From Lichenicoccus sp965277665 (GTDB taxonomy: Bacteria; Pseudomonadota; Alphaproteobacteria; Acetobacterales; Acetobacteraceae), in the NCBI RefSeq assembly GCF_965277665.1, contig NZ_OZ255835.1, forward strand, positions 3,410,001 through 3,474,000: 64,000 nt of DNA, given 5' to 3'. The notes beneath the pieces are model-generated. The model was not told the DNA's origin, did no database searches, and saw only the letters and a list, made by a program, of their open reading frames with translations. Both the position numbers and the translations under genes were made by a program. Position 1 is the stretch's first letter. Every line of letters begins with the position of its first letter. Shown here piece by piece: positions 25,285-32,420 of this stretch.

Positions 25285-26340
25285 TCAAACCACGGCCGGT
25301 GTAGCTGCTGCCGGCGTGCAATAGCTTCCGCCCCGGGCCAGCAGCGCCCAAACGATGCGCGCCGTTTTGTTAGCCTGCGCCACGGATGCGAGCCGTGCCG
25401 GGCGACGCTCCAGCACACCCTTCAGCCAGGCCACCTCCGGTGTGCTCTTGGTTCGGGCGTGGCGGATTACCGCCGTTGCACCGAGCACAAGCAACCGCCG
25501 CAGGGTTCGATCGCCCTGCTTGGAAATGCCGCCTTGGCGTTGCTTGCCGCCACTGCTGTTCTGCTTGGGCACCAGCCCGATCCAGGCGGCAAACTGACGG
25601 GCGGAGTGGAACTGGGTGGGATCGGTGACGGTGGCCACGATGGCGGAAGCGGTGATCGGCCCCACGCCGGGAATGGTCGCAAGCCGGCGGCTGACCTCGT
25701 TGTCTTTGTGCCAGGCCAGGATTGCCGCCTCGATTTCCTTTACCCGGATGCCCACTGCTTCCAACTCCGCGGCCAGCCCACGCAGGGCGTGGCGGGCCAG
25801 CGTCGGCACGCTCGCCGTGTTCTCCCCCATGAGCACGGCGACCAGGTCCGCCACGCGGCTGATCCCTTGGGGAGCGATCACGCCGAGCTCGGCCATATGC
25901 CCGCGCAACGCGTTCACCAGCATGGTTCGCTGCCGCACCAGCAGCTCGCGCGTCCGGTGCAGCATCAGCACGGCCTGTTGTTCGGCCGATTTGACCGGCA
26001 CGAAACGCATGGTCGGCCGGGTGACGGCCTCGCAGATTGCTTCCGCGTCGGCTGCGTCCGTCTTGCCGCGCTTGACGTAGGGCTTGACGTAGCTTGGGGG
26101 CTTGACGTAGCTCGCCGGCATCAGCCGCACCTCGTGGCCCAGCGCCTTGATCTCCCGTGCCCAATAATGCGCCGTGCCGCACGCCTCGATGCCGACCAGG
26201 CACGGCTTCAGGCTCTTGAAGAACGCCAGCACTTCCGCCCGCTGTAGCTTGCGGCGCAGCACCGCCTGGCCGGACGCGTCAACGCCGTGTGCCTGGAACA
26301 CGCGCTTGGCGATGTCCAGACCGATCGTGGTAATCTCCAT
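25285..26340 (-). CDS. IS110 family (IS1111 group) transposase
   Basis: A 351-residue DEDD-type recombinase. The N-terminal RuvC-like domain shows TTIGLDIAKRVFQAHGVD (first Asp near residue 9), VGIEACGTAHYW (Glu near residue 52) and KRGKTDAADAEAICEA (paired Asp). The C-terminal transposase_20 domain contains TIPGVGPITASAIVATV and FAAWIGLVPKQNSSGGKQRQGGISKQGDRTLRRLL with the catalytic Ser region. An 18-bp tandem duplication (26081-26116) has inserted an extra SYVKPP before SYVKPYVKRGK. The reading frame is intact, so activity is possible. Its Shine-Dalgarno lies inside an inverted repeat. Confidence 0.95.
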   Translation of the reverse strand: MEITTIGLDIAKRVFQAHGVDASGQAVLRRKLQRAEVLAFFKSLKPCLVGIEACGTAHYWAREIKALGHEVRLMPASYVKPPSYVKPYVKRGKTDAADAEAICEAVTRPTMRFVPVKSAEQQAVLMLHRTRELLVRQRTMLVNALRGHMAELGVIAPQGISRVADLVAVLMGENTASVPTLARHALRGLAAELEAVGIRVKEIEAAILAWHKDNEVSRRLATIPGVGPITASAIVATVTDPTQFHSARQFAAWIGLVPKQNSSGGKQRQGGISKQGDRTLRRLLVLGATAVIRHARTKSTPEVAWLKGVLERRPARLASVAQANKTARIVWALLARGGSYCTPAAATPAVV

Positions 26341-26416
26341 GGTGGACGGCTCCTTTTGCCCGTTGCCTCAACAGCTACGAGCCTGGCACATCGATGCCGC
26401 ACAGGAGCCGTCCACC
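26341..26416 (-). promoter_or_regulatory. Transposase leader hairpin covering the ribosome-binding site
   Basis: Fourteen bases at 26341-26354 and 26403-26416 are perfect inverted copies 48 bases apart. The inner copy directly precedes the transposase ATG and contains its AGGAG. A transcript entering from outside the element would fold this into a hairpin that hides the ribosome-binding site. The outer copy is also the subterminal inverted repeat of the element. Confidence 0.7.
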
Positions 26417-26422
26417 GCATCA

Positions 26423-26580
26423 GTTTGCAAACGCCTGATGCTGGATGATAGCGGGCTGCAAGCCCGCGCCCGTCGTGGCTTTCCGAGCACCGGAGCGGAG
26501 CGGCCGTCTGGCCGTGAGCCGCGGAGCACAGAAAAGGTGCGTCGGATCGCCAGCAACAGGGGTTTGCAAACAAGCTCTCA
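26423..26580. repeat. MITE-like repeat, copy B (interrupted by the insertion sequence)
   Basis: This is the larger part of a repeat whose first 7 bases (AGAGCCT) lie at 25011-25017 on the far side of the insertion sequence. The right terminus at 26557-26578 is the inverted copy of the left one with two mismatches. The core (about 26466-26554) matches copies A (61.1 kb) and C (32.3 kb). The ends resemble those of IS5-family elements, and no transposase is inside. The terminal TCA is the dnaJ stop codon read on the plus strand. Confidence 0.88.
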
Positions 26581-27714
26581 GACCTTGCCCTCGAAGAAGT
26601 CGCGCACCTTGGCGAAGAAGCCGTCGCTCTCCGGACTCGACCGCGCATGGGCCGCCGCCTCGCCCTCCAGCTCCTCCAGCAACTCGCGCTGCCGCTTGTT
26701 GATATGCTGCGGCGTCTCCACCGCGACCTGGATATACATGTCGCCCCGGGCTGCGGAGCGGAGCACCGAGAAGCCCTTGCCACGCAGGCGGAACTGCTCG
26801 CCGGTCTGGGTCCCGGCGGGGATCTTCACCCGGGTCCGGCTGCCATCGATGACCGGAACCTCCACCTCCGCTCCGAGCGCCGCCTGGGTCATGCGCAGCG
26901 GCACCCGGCAGAAGATGTTGGCGCCGTCGCGCTGGAAAATCTCGTGCGGGCGCACGCCGACATGCACATAGAGATCGCCGGCCGGGATGCCGGCGCCGCC
27001 GGCCTCGCCCTCGCCGGACAGCCTGATGCGGGTGCCATCCTCGACGCCGCCCGGGATCTGCACGTTCAGGCTGCGCTCGCGCTCGACGGTGCCCGCACCC
27101 TGGCAGACCTTGCAGGGGTTGCGCACCACGCGGCCATTGCCGCCGCAGGTCGGGCAGGCCCGCTCGACCAGGAAGAAGCCCTGCTGCGCCCGCACCTTGC
27201 CGGCGCCGTGGCAGGTCGGGCAGGTCTCGGCCGCGCGGTCCTTGTTCTCCGAGCCGGTGCCGGCGCAGGCCTCGCAGGCGATCCGGGTCGGCACCCGCAG
27301 CGGCACCTTCGACCCGGTGAAGGCGTCGGTCAGGTTGATCTCGACCTGGGCGCGAATGTCGGCGCCGGCACGCTGGCGGCCTCCGCCGCGGCGTCCGCCC
27401 ATCATGTCGCCGAACACCTGGTCGAAGATGTCGCCGAGGCCGCCACCGCCGAAATCGAAGCCGCCGGCCGCCGCCCCCGCGCCGCCACCCTCGAAGGCGG
27501 CATGCCCGAAGCGGTCGTAGGCGGCCCGCTTCTGGTCGTCCTTGAGGATGTCGTAGGCCTCGTTCAGCTCCTTGAAGCGACCTTCGGCGGCCCTGTCGCC
27601 CGGATTGCGGTCCGGGTGATACTTCATGGCGAGCTTGCGGTAGGCCTTCTTCAGCGTGTCCGCGGAAGCGTCCCGGGCGACTTCCAGGGTCGCGTAGTAA
27701 TCCTGCTTCGCCAT
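26578..27714 (-). CDS. dnaJ: Co-chaperone DnaJ
   Basis: DnaJ stimulates the DnaK ATPase and delivers unfolded substrates. The J-domain with the HPD motif (KYHPDRNPGD) is at residues 5-70, then a Gly-rich linker (GGGAGAAAGGFDFGGGG). The zinc region has four CxxCxGxG-type repeats (CEACAGTG, CPTCHGAG, CPTCGGNG, CKVCQGAG), and two C-terminal substrate domains follow. At 378 residues it is full length. It is third in the grpE-dnaK-dnaJ series. Its stop codon is formed at the very edge of the adjacent MITE-like repeat. Confidence 0.97.
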   Translation of the reverse strand: MAKQDYYATLEVARDASADTLKKAYRKLAMKYHPDRNPGDRAAEGRFKELNEAYDILKDDQKRAAYDRFGHAAFEGGGAGAAAGGFDFGGGGLGDIFDQVFGDMMGGRRGGGRQRAGADIRAQVEINLTDAFTGSKVPLRVPTRIACEACAGTGSENKDRAAETCPTCHGAGKVRAQQGFFLVERACPTCGGNGRVVRNPCKVCQGAGTVERERSLNVQIPGGVEDGTRIRLSGEGEAGGAGIPAGDLYVHVGVRPHEIFQRDGANIFCRVPLRMTQAALGAEVEVPVIDGSRTRVKIPAGTQTGEQFRLRGKGFSVLRSAARGDMYIQVAVETPQHINKRQRELLEELEGEAAAHARSSPESDGFFAKVRDFFEGKV

Positions 27715-27870
27715 CCTGTCCTCATCGGCGCAACACGCCTCCCGTCAAGGGACTGCGTGGTCGTCATGACAAAGCGGCGCCCGCCTTCTCACGAAGCACG
27801 GGCGCCTCCGCCTGGATCATGTCCGGACCGCTTCTGGCAGGCCCGGACGTCTCGCGTGGTCTGATCCGGT

Positions 27871-29820
27871 TCAGGCGGACTTCTTCTTGTCGTCCACATC
27901 CTCGAAGTCGGCATCGACCACCTTTTCGCCGGACGGCCCGGTGGACGGCCCCGCCGAACCCGGACCCGTGGCACCTGGTCCCGCAGCACTGGGACCCGTG
28001 GCACCCGCGCTGGCCTGCTCCTGCTTGTAGAGGCCTTCGCCGATCTTCATTGCCACCTGGCCGAGCTTCTCCGAGGCAGCCTTGACCGCCGCCACGTCGC
28101 TGCCGGCGATCGCCGATTTGACTGCCGCAATCGCCGCCTCGGCCTCGCTGCGGTCGGCGGCCGCGACCTTGTCGCCGCTCTCCGAGAGTGTCCGCTCGGT
28201 CTGGTGCACCAGGCCCTCGGCCTGGTTGCGTGCCTCGACACCCTCGCGCTTGGCCTTGTCGGCTTCCGCGTTCGCCTCCGCCTCGCGCACCATGCGCTCG
28301 ATGTCCTTGTCGGAAAGGCCGCCCGAGGCCTGGATGCGTATCTGCTGCTCCTTGCCCGACGCCTTGTCCTTCGCCGACACCGAGACGATGCCGTTGGCGT
28401 CGATGTCGAACGTCACCTCGATCTGCGGCACGCCGCGCGGCGCCGGCGGAATGCCCATCAGGTCGAACTGGCCGAGCATCTTGTTGTCGGCCGCCATCTC
28501 GCGCTCGCCCTGGCTGACCTTGATGGTCACCGCGTTCTGGCTGTCCTCGGCGGTCGAGAAGGTCTGGCTCTTCTTGGTCGGGATCGTGGTGTTGCGGTCG
28601 ATCAGGCGGGTGAACACGCCGCCGAGTGTCTCGATGCCGAGCGAGAGCGGCGTCACGTCGAGTAGCAGCACATCCTTGACGTCGCCCTTGAGCACCGCGC
28701 CCTGGATCGCGGCGCCGATCGCCACCACCTCGTCCGGGTTCACGTTGCGGGCCGGCTCACGCCCGAAGAACTGCTTCACCGTCTCGATGACTTTCGGCAT
28801 GCGGGTCATGCCGCCGACCAGGATCACCTCCTCGATCTCGCCGGCCGAAACCGACGCATCCTTCAGCGCCGCGCGGCACGGGCCGAGCGTCCGCTGGATC
28901 AGGTCGTCGACCAGGCTTTCGAGCTTGGCCCGGCTCAGCTTCAGCACCAGATGCTTCGGCCCGGTGGCGTCGGCGGTGATGAAGGGCAGGTTGATCTCGG
29001 TCTCCTTGGAGGAGGAGAGCTCGATCTTGGCCTTCTCGGCAGCTTCCTTGAGGCGCTGCAAGGCAAGCTTGTCGCGCTTGAGGTCGATGCCCTGCTCGCG
29101 CTTGAACTCGTCCGCCAGGTAATCGATGATCCGGGCATCGAAGTCCTCGCCGCCCAGGAAGGTGTCGCCGTTGGTCGACTTCACCTCGATCACGCCGTCG
29201 CTGATCTCCAGCACCGACACGTCGAAGGTGCCGCCGCCGAGATCGTACACCGCCACCGTGCCGCCGTTCTTGCGGTCCATGCCGTAGGCGAGTGCCGCCG
29301 CGGTCGGCTCGTTGATGATGCGCAGCACGTCGAGGCCGGCGATGCGGCCGGCATCCTTGGTCGCCTGGCGCTGGGCGTCGTTAAAGTAGGCCGGGACGGT
29401 GATGACGGCCTGCGTCACCGGCTCGCCGAGATAGGTCTCGGCGGTCTCCTTCATCTTGCCGAGCACGAAGGCGCTGATCTGGCTCGGCGCATATTTCTGG
29501 CCTCTCGCCTCGACCCAGGCATCGCCGTTCTCGCCCTTGACGATGGCATACGGCACCAGCCCGCGATCCTTCTCGACGGTCGGATCCTCGAAGCGACGCC
29601 CGATCAGGCGCTTGACGGCATACAGGGTGTTGGTCGGGTTGGTGACCGCCTGGCGCTTGGCGGACTGGCCGACGAGGCGCTCGTTGTTCTCGGTGAAGGC
29701 GACCATGGAGGGGGTGGTGCGGGCACCCTCGCTGTTCTCGATCACCCGGTTGTCGTCGCCTTCGCGGATCGATACGCAGGAATTGGTGGTGCCGAGATCG
29801 ATGCCGATAACCTTGCTCAT
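27871..29820 (-). CDS. dnaK: Molecular chaperone DnaK (Hsp70)
   Basis: DnaK binds exposed hydrophobic segments in an ATP-controlled cycle. The start MSKVIGIDLGTTNSCVS is typical, as are the phosphate motifs AVYDLGGGTFDVSVLE and VILVGGMTRMPKV. The substrate-binding domain has the linker DVLLLDVTPLSLGIET. The C-terminal tail is Gly/Pro/Ala-rich and ends DADFEDVDDKKKSA, resembling the EEVD-like acidic end of bacterial DnaK. The ATG at 29820 follows AAGGAGAG; in-frame upstream codons are ignored. Length is 649 residues. A tentative heat-shock promoter (CTTGTCG at 29917-29911) lies upstream. Confidence 0.98.
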   Translation of the reverse strand: MSKVIGIDLGTTNSCVSIREGDDNRVIENSEGARTTPSMVAFTENNERLVGQSAKRQAVTNPTNTLYAVKRLIGRRFEDPTVEKDRGLVPYAIVKGENGDAWVEARGQKYAPSQISAFVLGKMKETAETYLGEPVTQAVITVPAYFNDAQRQATKDAGRIAGLDVLRIINEPTAAALAYGMDRKNGGTVAVYDLGGGTFDVSVLEISDGVIEVKSTNGDTFLGGEDFDARIIDYLADEFKREQGIDLKRDKLALQRLKEAAEKAKIELSSSKETEINLPFITADATGPKHLVLKLSRAKLESLVDDLIQRTLGPCRAALKDASVSAGEIEEVILVGGMTRMPKVIETVKQFFGREPARNVNPDEVVAIGAAIQGAVLKGDVKDVLLLDVTPLSLGIETLGGVFTRLIDRNTTIPTKKSQTFSTAEDSQNAVTIKVSQGEREMAADNKMLGQFDLMGIPPAPRGVPQIEVTFDIDANGIVSVSAKDKASGKEQQIRIQASGGLSDKDIERMVREAEANAEADKAKREGVEARNQAEGLVHQTERTLSESGDKVAAADRSEAEAAIAAVKSAIAGSDVAAVKAASEKLGQVAMKIGEGLYKQEQASAGATGPSAAGPGATGPGSAGPSTGPSGEKVVDADFEDVDDKKKSA

Positions 29821-29981
29821 GCAAACTCTCCTTTTCAGCAGCCGGATCCGGCCCGAAGCACCGGAAACGGCCCAATGGATGTCATTTGATGTATTCAGGG
29901 CCATCGTTGCCGACAAGCCCTCGGGGTCCGCCCAAATGCACAAAATGCGGGCAGAGCCTTAACAGGGGTAAAGTGACGGGC

Positions 29982-30698
29982 CTAGACGGTCTTGTCGAGG
30001 CTTTCCGTCGCTCCCGTAGCACCGGCATGCGCCTTGGCCGCAGCGCCGGCATGCGCGCGGGCCGCGTCATCCCCGGTCGCCTTCGCGACCACCACCATGG
30101 CGGGCTTCAGCAGGCGCCCGTTCAGGGTCCAGGCCGAGGTCCAGGCCTGCAGCACGGTGCCGGGCGGATGATCCGCACTCGGCTGCTCCGCCATCGCCTG
30201 GTGCAGGTTGGCGTCGAACAGCGCGCCGGTCGGGTCGGTGCCGGTGATGCCGTTGCGCTCCAGGATACCGAGGAACGACCGCTCGACGCTCTCGAAGCCT
30301 TCGCGCAGCTTGCTGGTCAGCGGGTTGTCGTTCTCCGACGCGGGCGGCAGGCTGGCGAGACCGCGCCGCAGGTTCTCCGCCACCTCGACCACGTCGCGCG
30401 CGAATTTCTGCACCGCATACTGGCGCGCGTCATCGACGTCGCGCCGCGAGCGGGTGCGTACGTTCTGGATCTCGGCTTCGGAGCGCAGCCACTTGTCCCG
30501 CATCTCCTCGAGGCCGGCTTCTAGCTCGCGTATGCGCGCCGTCGCGGCCTGCATCACCGTCTCCGAACCGGCGGCCGGAGTTGGGTCCTCCTGCAGGTCC
30601 GCGGGCACGGCATTGGCGCTGGAGGTTGGTTCGGCGTCGTGCGGGTCGGGCATGTGTGCTGACATGGATTCCATATCGTCGTGCTTCATAGGGTCCAC
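29982..30698 (-). CDS. grpE: Nucleotide exchange factor GrpE
   Basis: GrpE releases ADP from DnaK. The coiled-coil (TARIRELEAGLEEMRDKWLRSEAEIQNVRTRSRRDVDDARQYA) starts near residue 52, and the beta domain includes GALFDANLHQAMAEQPSADHPPGTVLQAWTSAWTLNGRLLKPAMVVVAK. The acidic N-terminal region is Met-rich, so the exact start (30698 or the ATG at 30689) is uncertain. The C-terminal tail contains repeated AHAGA units. The grpE-dnaK-dnaJ order on one strand supports joint expression. Confidence 0.95.
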   Translation of the reverse strand: MDPMKHDDMESMSAHMPDPHDAEPTSSANAVPADLQEDPTPAAGSETVMQAATARIRELEAGLEEMRDKWLRSEAEIQNVRTRSRRDVDDARQYAVQKFARDVVEVAENLRRGLASLPPASENDNPLTSKLREGFESVERSFLGILERNGITGTDPTGALFDANLHQAMAEQPSADHPPGTVLQAWTSAWTLNGRLLKPAMVVVAKATGDDAARAHAGAAAKAHAGATGATESLDKTV

Positions 30699-30745
30699 GT
30701 AGGTGAGGCGCCGAGCGTGGACAAGCGATAAAGCCGCGCGGCTGC

Positions 30746-31465
30746 TCAGCCCGCCCTTGTGGCGCCGTCCTTCGATAAGATGTCATCCAAGGCCGCAAGT
30801 GCCGCATCGGGCGAGGCGATCGGTTGATCGAAGGCGATCCGCTGCGTGACAGCCGTGCCGTCCGGATCGGGGCTGGGCGCCGGGCCGGTATCGTAGCCGT
30901 CGGCGTCGATGGCGACGATCTCCGCCTCCGGCCAGCGCGCCCGCGCCGTCTGCAGCAGCGGGGCCTCCTGCTCCGCGAGGTCGATGTCCGGCTGCACCAT
31001 CCGGCCATCGAGCGCGTGCGTCCGCCCGAAGCCGGCCACCATGTGGATCGCCTGCGGGCGCAGCCGCCACAGGGTGAAATCGCCGAACCCGGCATAGAGC
31101 GCGCCATAGGGATGGATGCGCACCCACCGGTCGCGCAGCAGGCTGCCGTGCGGATCGTCCGGCGGCACCGGTTCGGCGGTCCCGGTGACGGTGAGGCGCG
31201 GGATCGTCTGCGGGTTGGCGGCCCCGGAACTGCCCGCCATCTCGGAACTGCCCGCCACCAGGAGCGCACAACGCGGGTCGGACCGCAGGTGCCTCGCATG
31301 GCGCGACAGGCCCGACACCAGCATCAGCAGGTCGAGCCCGCAGGAGGTCGCGGGCGTGACCAGGCTCGCGAACGGCGCGCCGTCGGCGAGTGTCGCCAGG
31401 CTCGCCGAGCGGCTGGAGCGCAGGATGTCGCGTGCGAGCCGAACCGTGCCGGCGTCCGATTTCAT
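30746..31465 (-). CDS. HugZ-type heme-utilisation/pyridoxamine phosphate oxidase-like protein
   Basis: A split-barrel flavin/heme-binding protein of 239 residues. The N-terminal domain (RDILRSSRSASLATLADGAPFASLVTPATSCGLDLLMLVSGLSRHARHLRSDPRCALLV) is typical of pyridoxamine 5'-phosphate oxidase-like barrels. The C-terminal part (HPYGALYAGFGDFTLWRLRPQAIHMVAGFGRTHALDG) resembles HugZ, which degrades heme in some bacteria. An internal repeat AGSSEMAGSSG comes from a short tandem duplication. The gene is divergent from chvI. Heme degradation is inferred from the family. Confidence 0.8.
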   Translation of the reverse strand: MKSDAGTVRLARDILRSSRSASLATLADGAPFASLVTPATSCGLDLLMLVSGLSRHARHLRSDPRCALLVAGSSEMAGSSGAANPQTIPRLTVTGTAEPVPPDDPHGSLLRDRWVRIHPYGALYAGFGDFTLWRLRPQAIHMVAGFGRTHALDGRMVQPDIDLAEQEAPLLQTARARWPEAEIVAIDADGYDTGPAPSPDPDGTAVTQRIAFDQPIASPDAALAALDDILSKDGATRAG

Positions 31466-31539
31466 TTATTTCCCTCCGGCTACCGGCTAAGGATGCCGCC
31501 TTCCACCCGGCCGGCTAACGTCATCCAGGAGATACACGA

Positions 31540-32250
31540 TTGGACGCGATGAAGCAGACGATCGCCCTCGTCGACGATGATCGCAACATCCTGACCTCGG
31601 TTTCGATGACGCTGGAGGCCGAGGGCTACCAGGTCCGCACCTACACCGACGGCGAGAGCGCGCTGCAGGGCCTGATCGCCAAGCCGGTGGACCTCGCCGT
31701 GCTCGACATCAAGATGCCGCGCATGGACGGGATGGAGCTGCTGCAGCGCCTGCGCAGCCGGTCGCAGCTGCCGGTGATCTTCCTGACCAGCAAGGACGAG
31801 GAGGTGGACCAGCTCATGGGCCTGCGCCTCGGCGCGGACGACTACATCACCAAGCCGTTCTCGCAGCGCCTGCTGCTCGAGCGCATCCGGGCACTGCTCA
31901 GGCGCAACGATGCGACCCGCGGCGACCCGTCGGGCGCGCCGCCGCCGAGCAGCGTGGTGCGCGGCGACCTGTCGCTCGACGAGACCCGGCACCAGTGCCT
32001 GTGGCGCGGCGCCGACATCCAGCTCACGGTGACCGAGTTCCTGCTGGTCAAGGCTCTGGCGGCGCGTCCCGGCCTGGTGAAGTCGCGCGACCAGCTGATC
32101 GACGCGGCCTACGGCGAGAACATCTACGTCGACGACCGCACCATCGACAGCCACATCAAGCGCGTCCGCAAGAAGTTCCGGCAGATCGACGACAACTTCA
32201 ACCAGATCGAGACGCTGTATGGCATCGGCTACCGCTACAAGGAAGAGTAG
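31540..32250 (+). CDS. chvI: Response regulator, ChvI-like (OmpR family)
   Basis: A two-domain response regulator of 236 residues. The receiver has the acidic pair DDD near residue 12, the phosphoacceptor in VLDIKMPRMDG near residue 55, and the conserved Lys in TKPFS. The winged-helix DNA-binding domain has LTVTEFLLVKALAARPG and DDRTIDSHIKRVRKKFRQID, ending GIGYRYKEE, which matches ChvI/ExoR-pathway regulators. A TTG start is chosen because AGGAG lies 8 bases upstream; the next ATG (31549) is too far. The partner kinase follows, separated by a repeat. Confidence 0.92.
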   Translation: MDAMKQTIALVDDDRNILTSVSMTLEAEGYQVRTYTDGESALQGLIAKPVDLAVLDIKMPRMDGMELLQRLRSRSQLPVIFLTSKDEEVDQLMGLRLGADDYITKPFSQRLLLERIRALLRRNDATRGDPSGAPPPSSVVRGDLSLDETRHQCLWRGADIQLTVTEFLLVKALAARPGLVKSRDQLIDAAYGENIYVDDRTIDSHIKRVRKKFRQIDDNFNQIETLYGIGYRYKEE

Positions 32251-32415
32251 GGGCCCATCCGAGAATGCTACTACACTGGCAATCCGACGCGGCTTTCTGC
32301 GCTTCCGGTGCTCACGGCCAGAAAGGCCGCTCCGCTCCGGTTCTCGAATGCCACGACGGCCGTGCTGCGGTGCGACACTCTTGCTCAGCGTAGCGCATTT
32401 TCGGACGGGCCCCTA
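32248..32415. repeat. MITE-like repeat, copy C, between chvI and chvG
   Basis: The termini at 32248-32271 and 32390-32415 are inverted copies with two mismatches and a 2-base gap; both begin TAGGGGCCC. The first three bases are the chvI stop codon TAG. The central part is about 85% identical, in inverse orientation, to the cores of copies A and B, but the ends are different. It nearly fills the gap between chvI and chvG, so a folded RNA would lie between the two cistrons. Confidence 0.85.
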
Positions 32416-32420
32416 GCGCG

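Larger units (their letters stand above)
25018..26422 (-). mobile_element. IS110/IS1111-type insertion sequence inserted in a MITE-like repeat
   Basis: The ends were deduced by comparison with the intact repeat at 61111: AGAGCCT at 25011-25017 and GTTTGCAAACGCCTG from 26423 rejoin exactly to the repeat terminus. The element is thus about 1405 bp with no target duplication. Subterminal inverted repeats GTGGACGGCTCC (25021-25032) and its complement (26403-26414) mark the IS1111 subgroup. One DEDD transposase gene is present. The non-coding region is short upstream of it (82 bp) and long downstream (267 bp), the arrangement in which IS1111 elements encode their guide RNA. Confidence 0.88.

Noticed and set aside
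25011..26580. CRISPR-like array
   Set aside because: The repeated GTGGACGGCTCC words are the ends and leader of the insertion sequence, not regularly spaced repeats. No CRISPR array is visible in the window.
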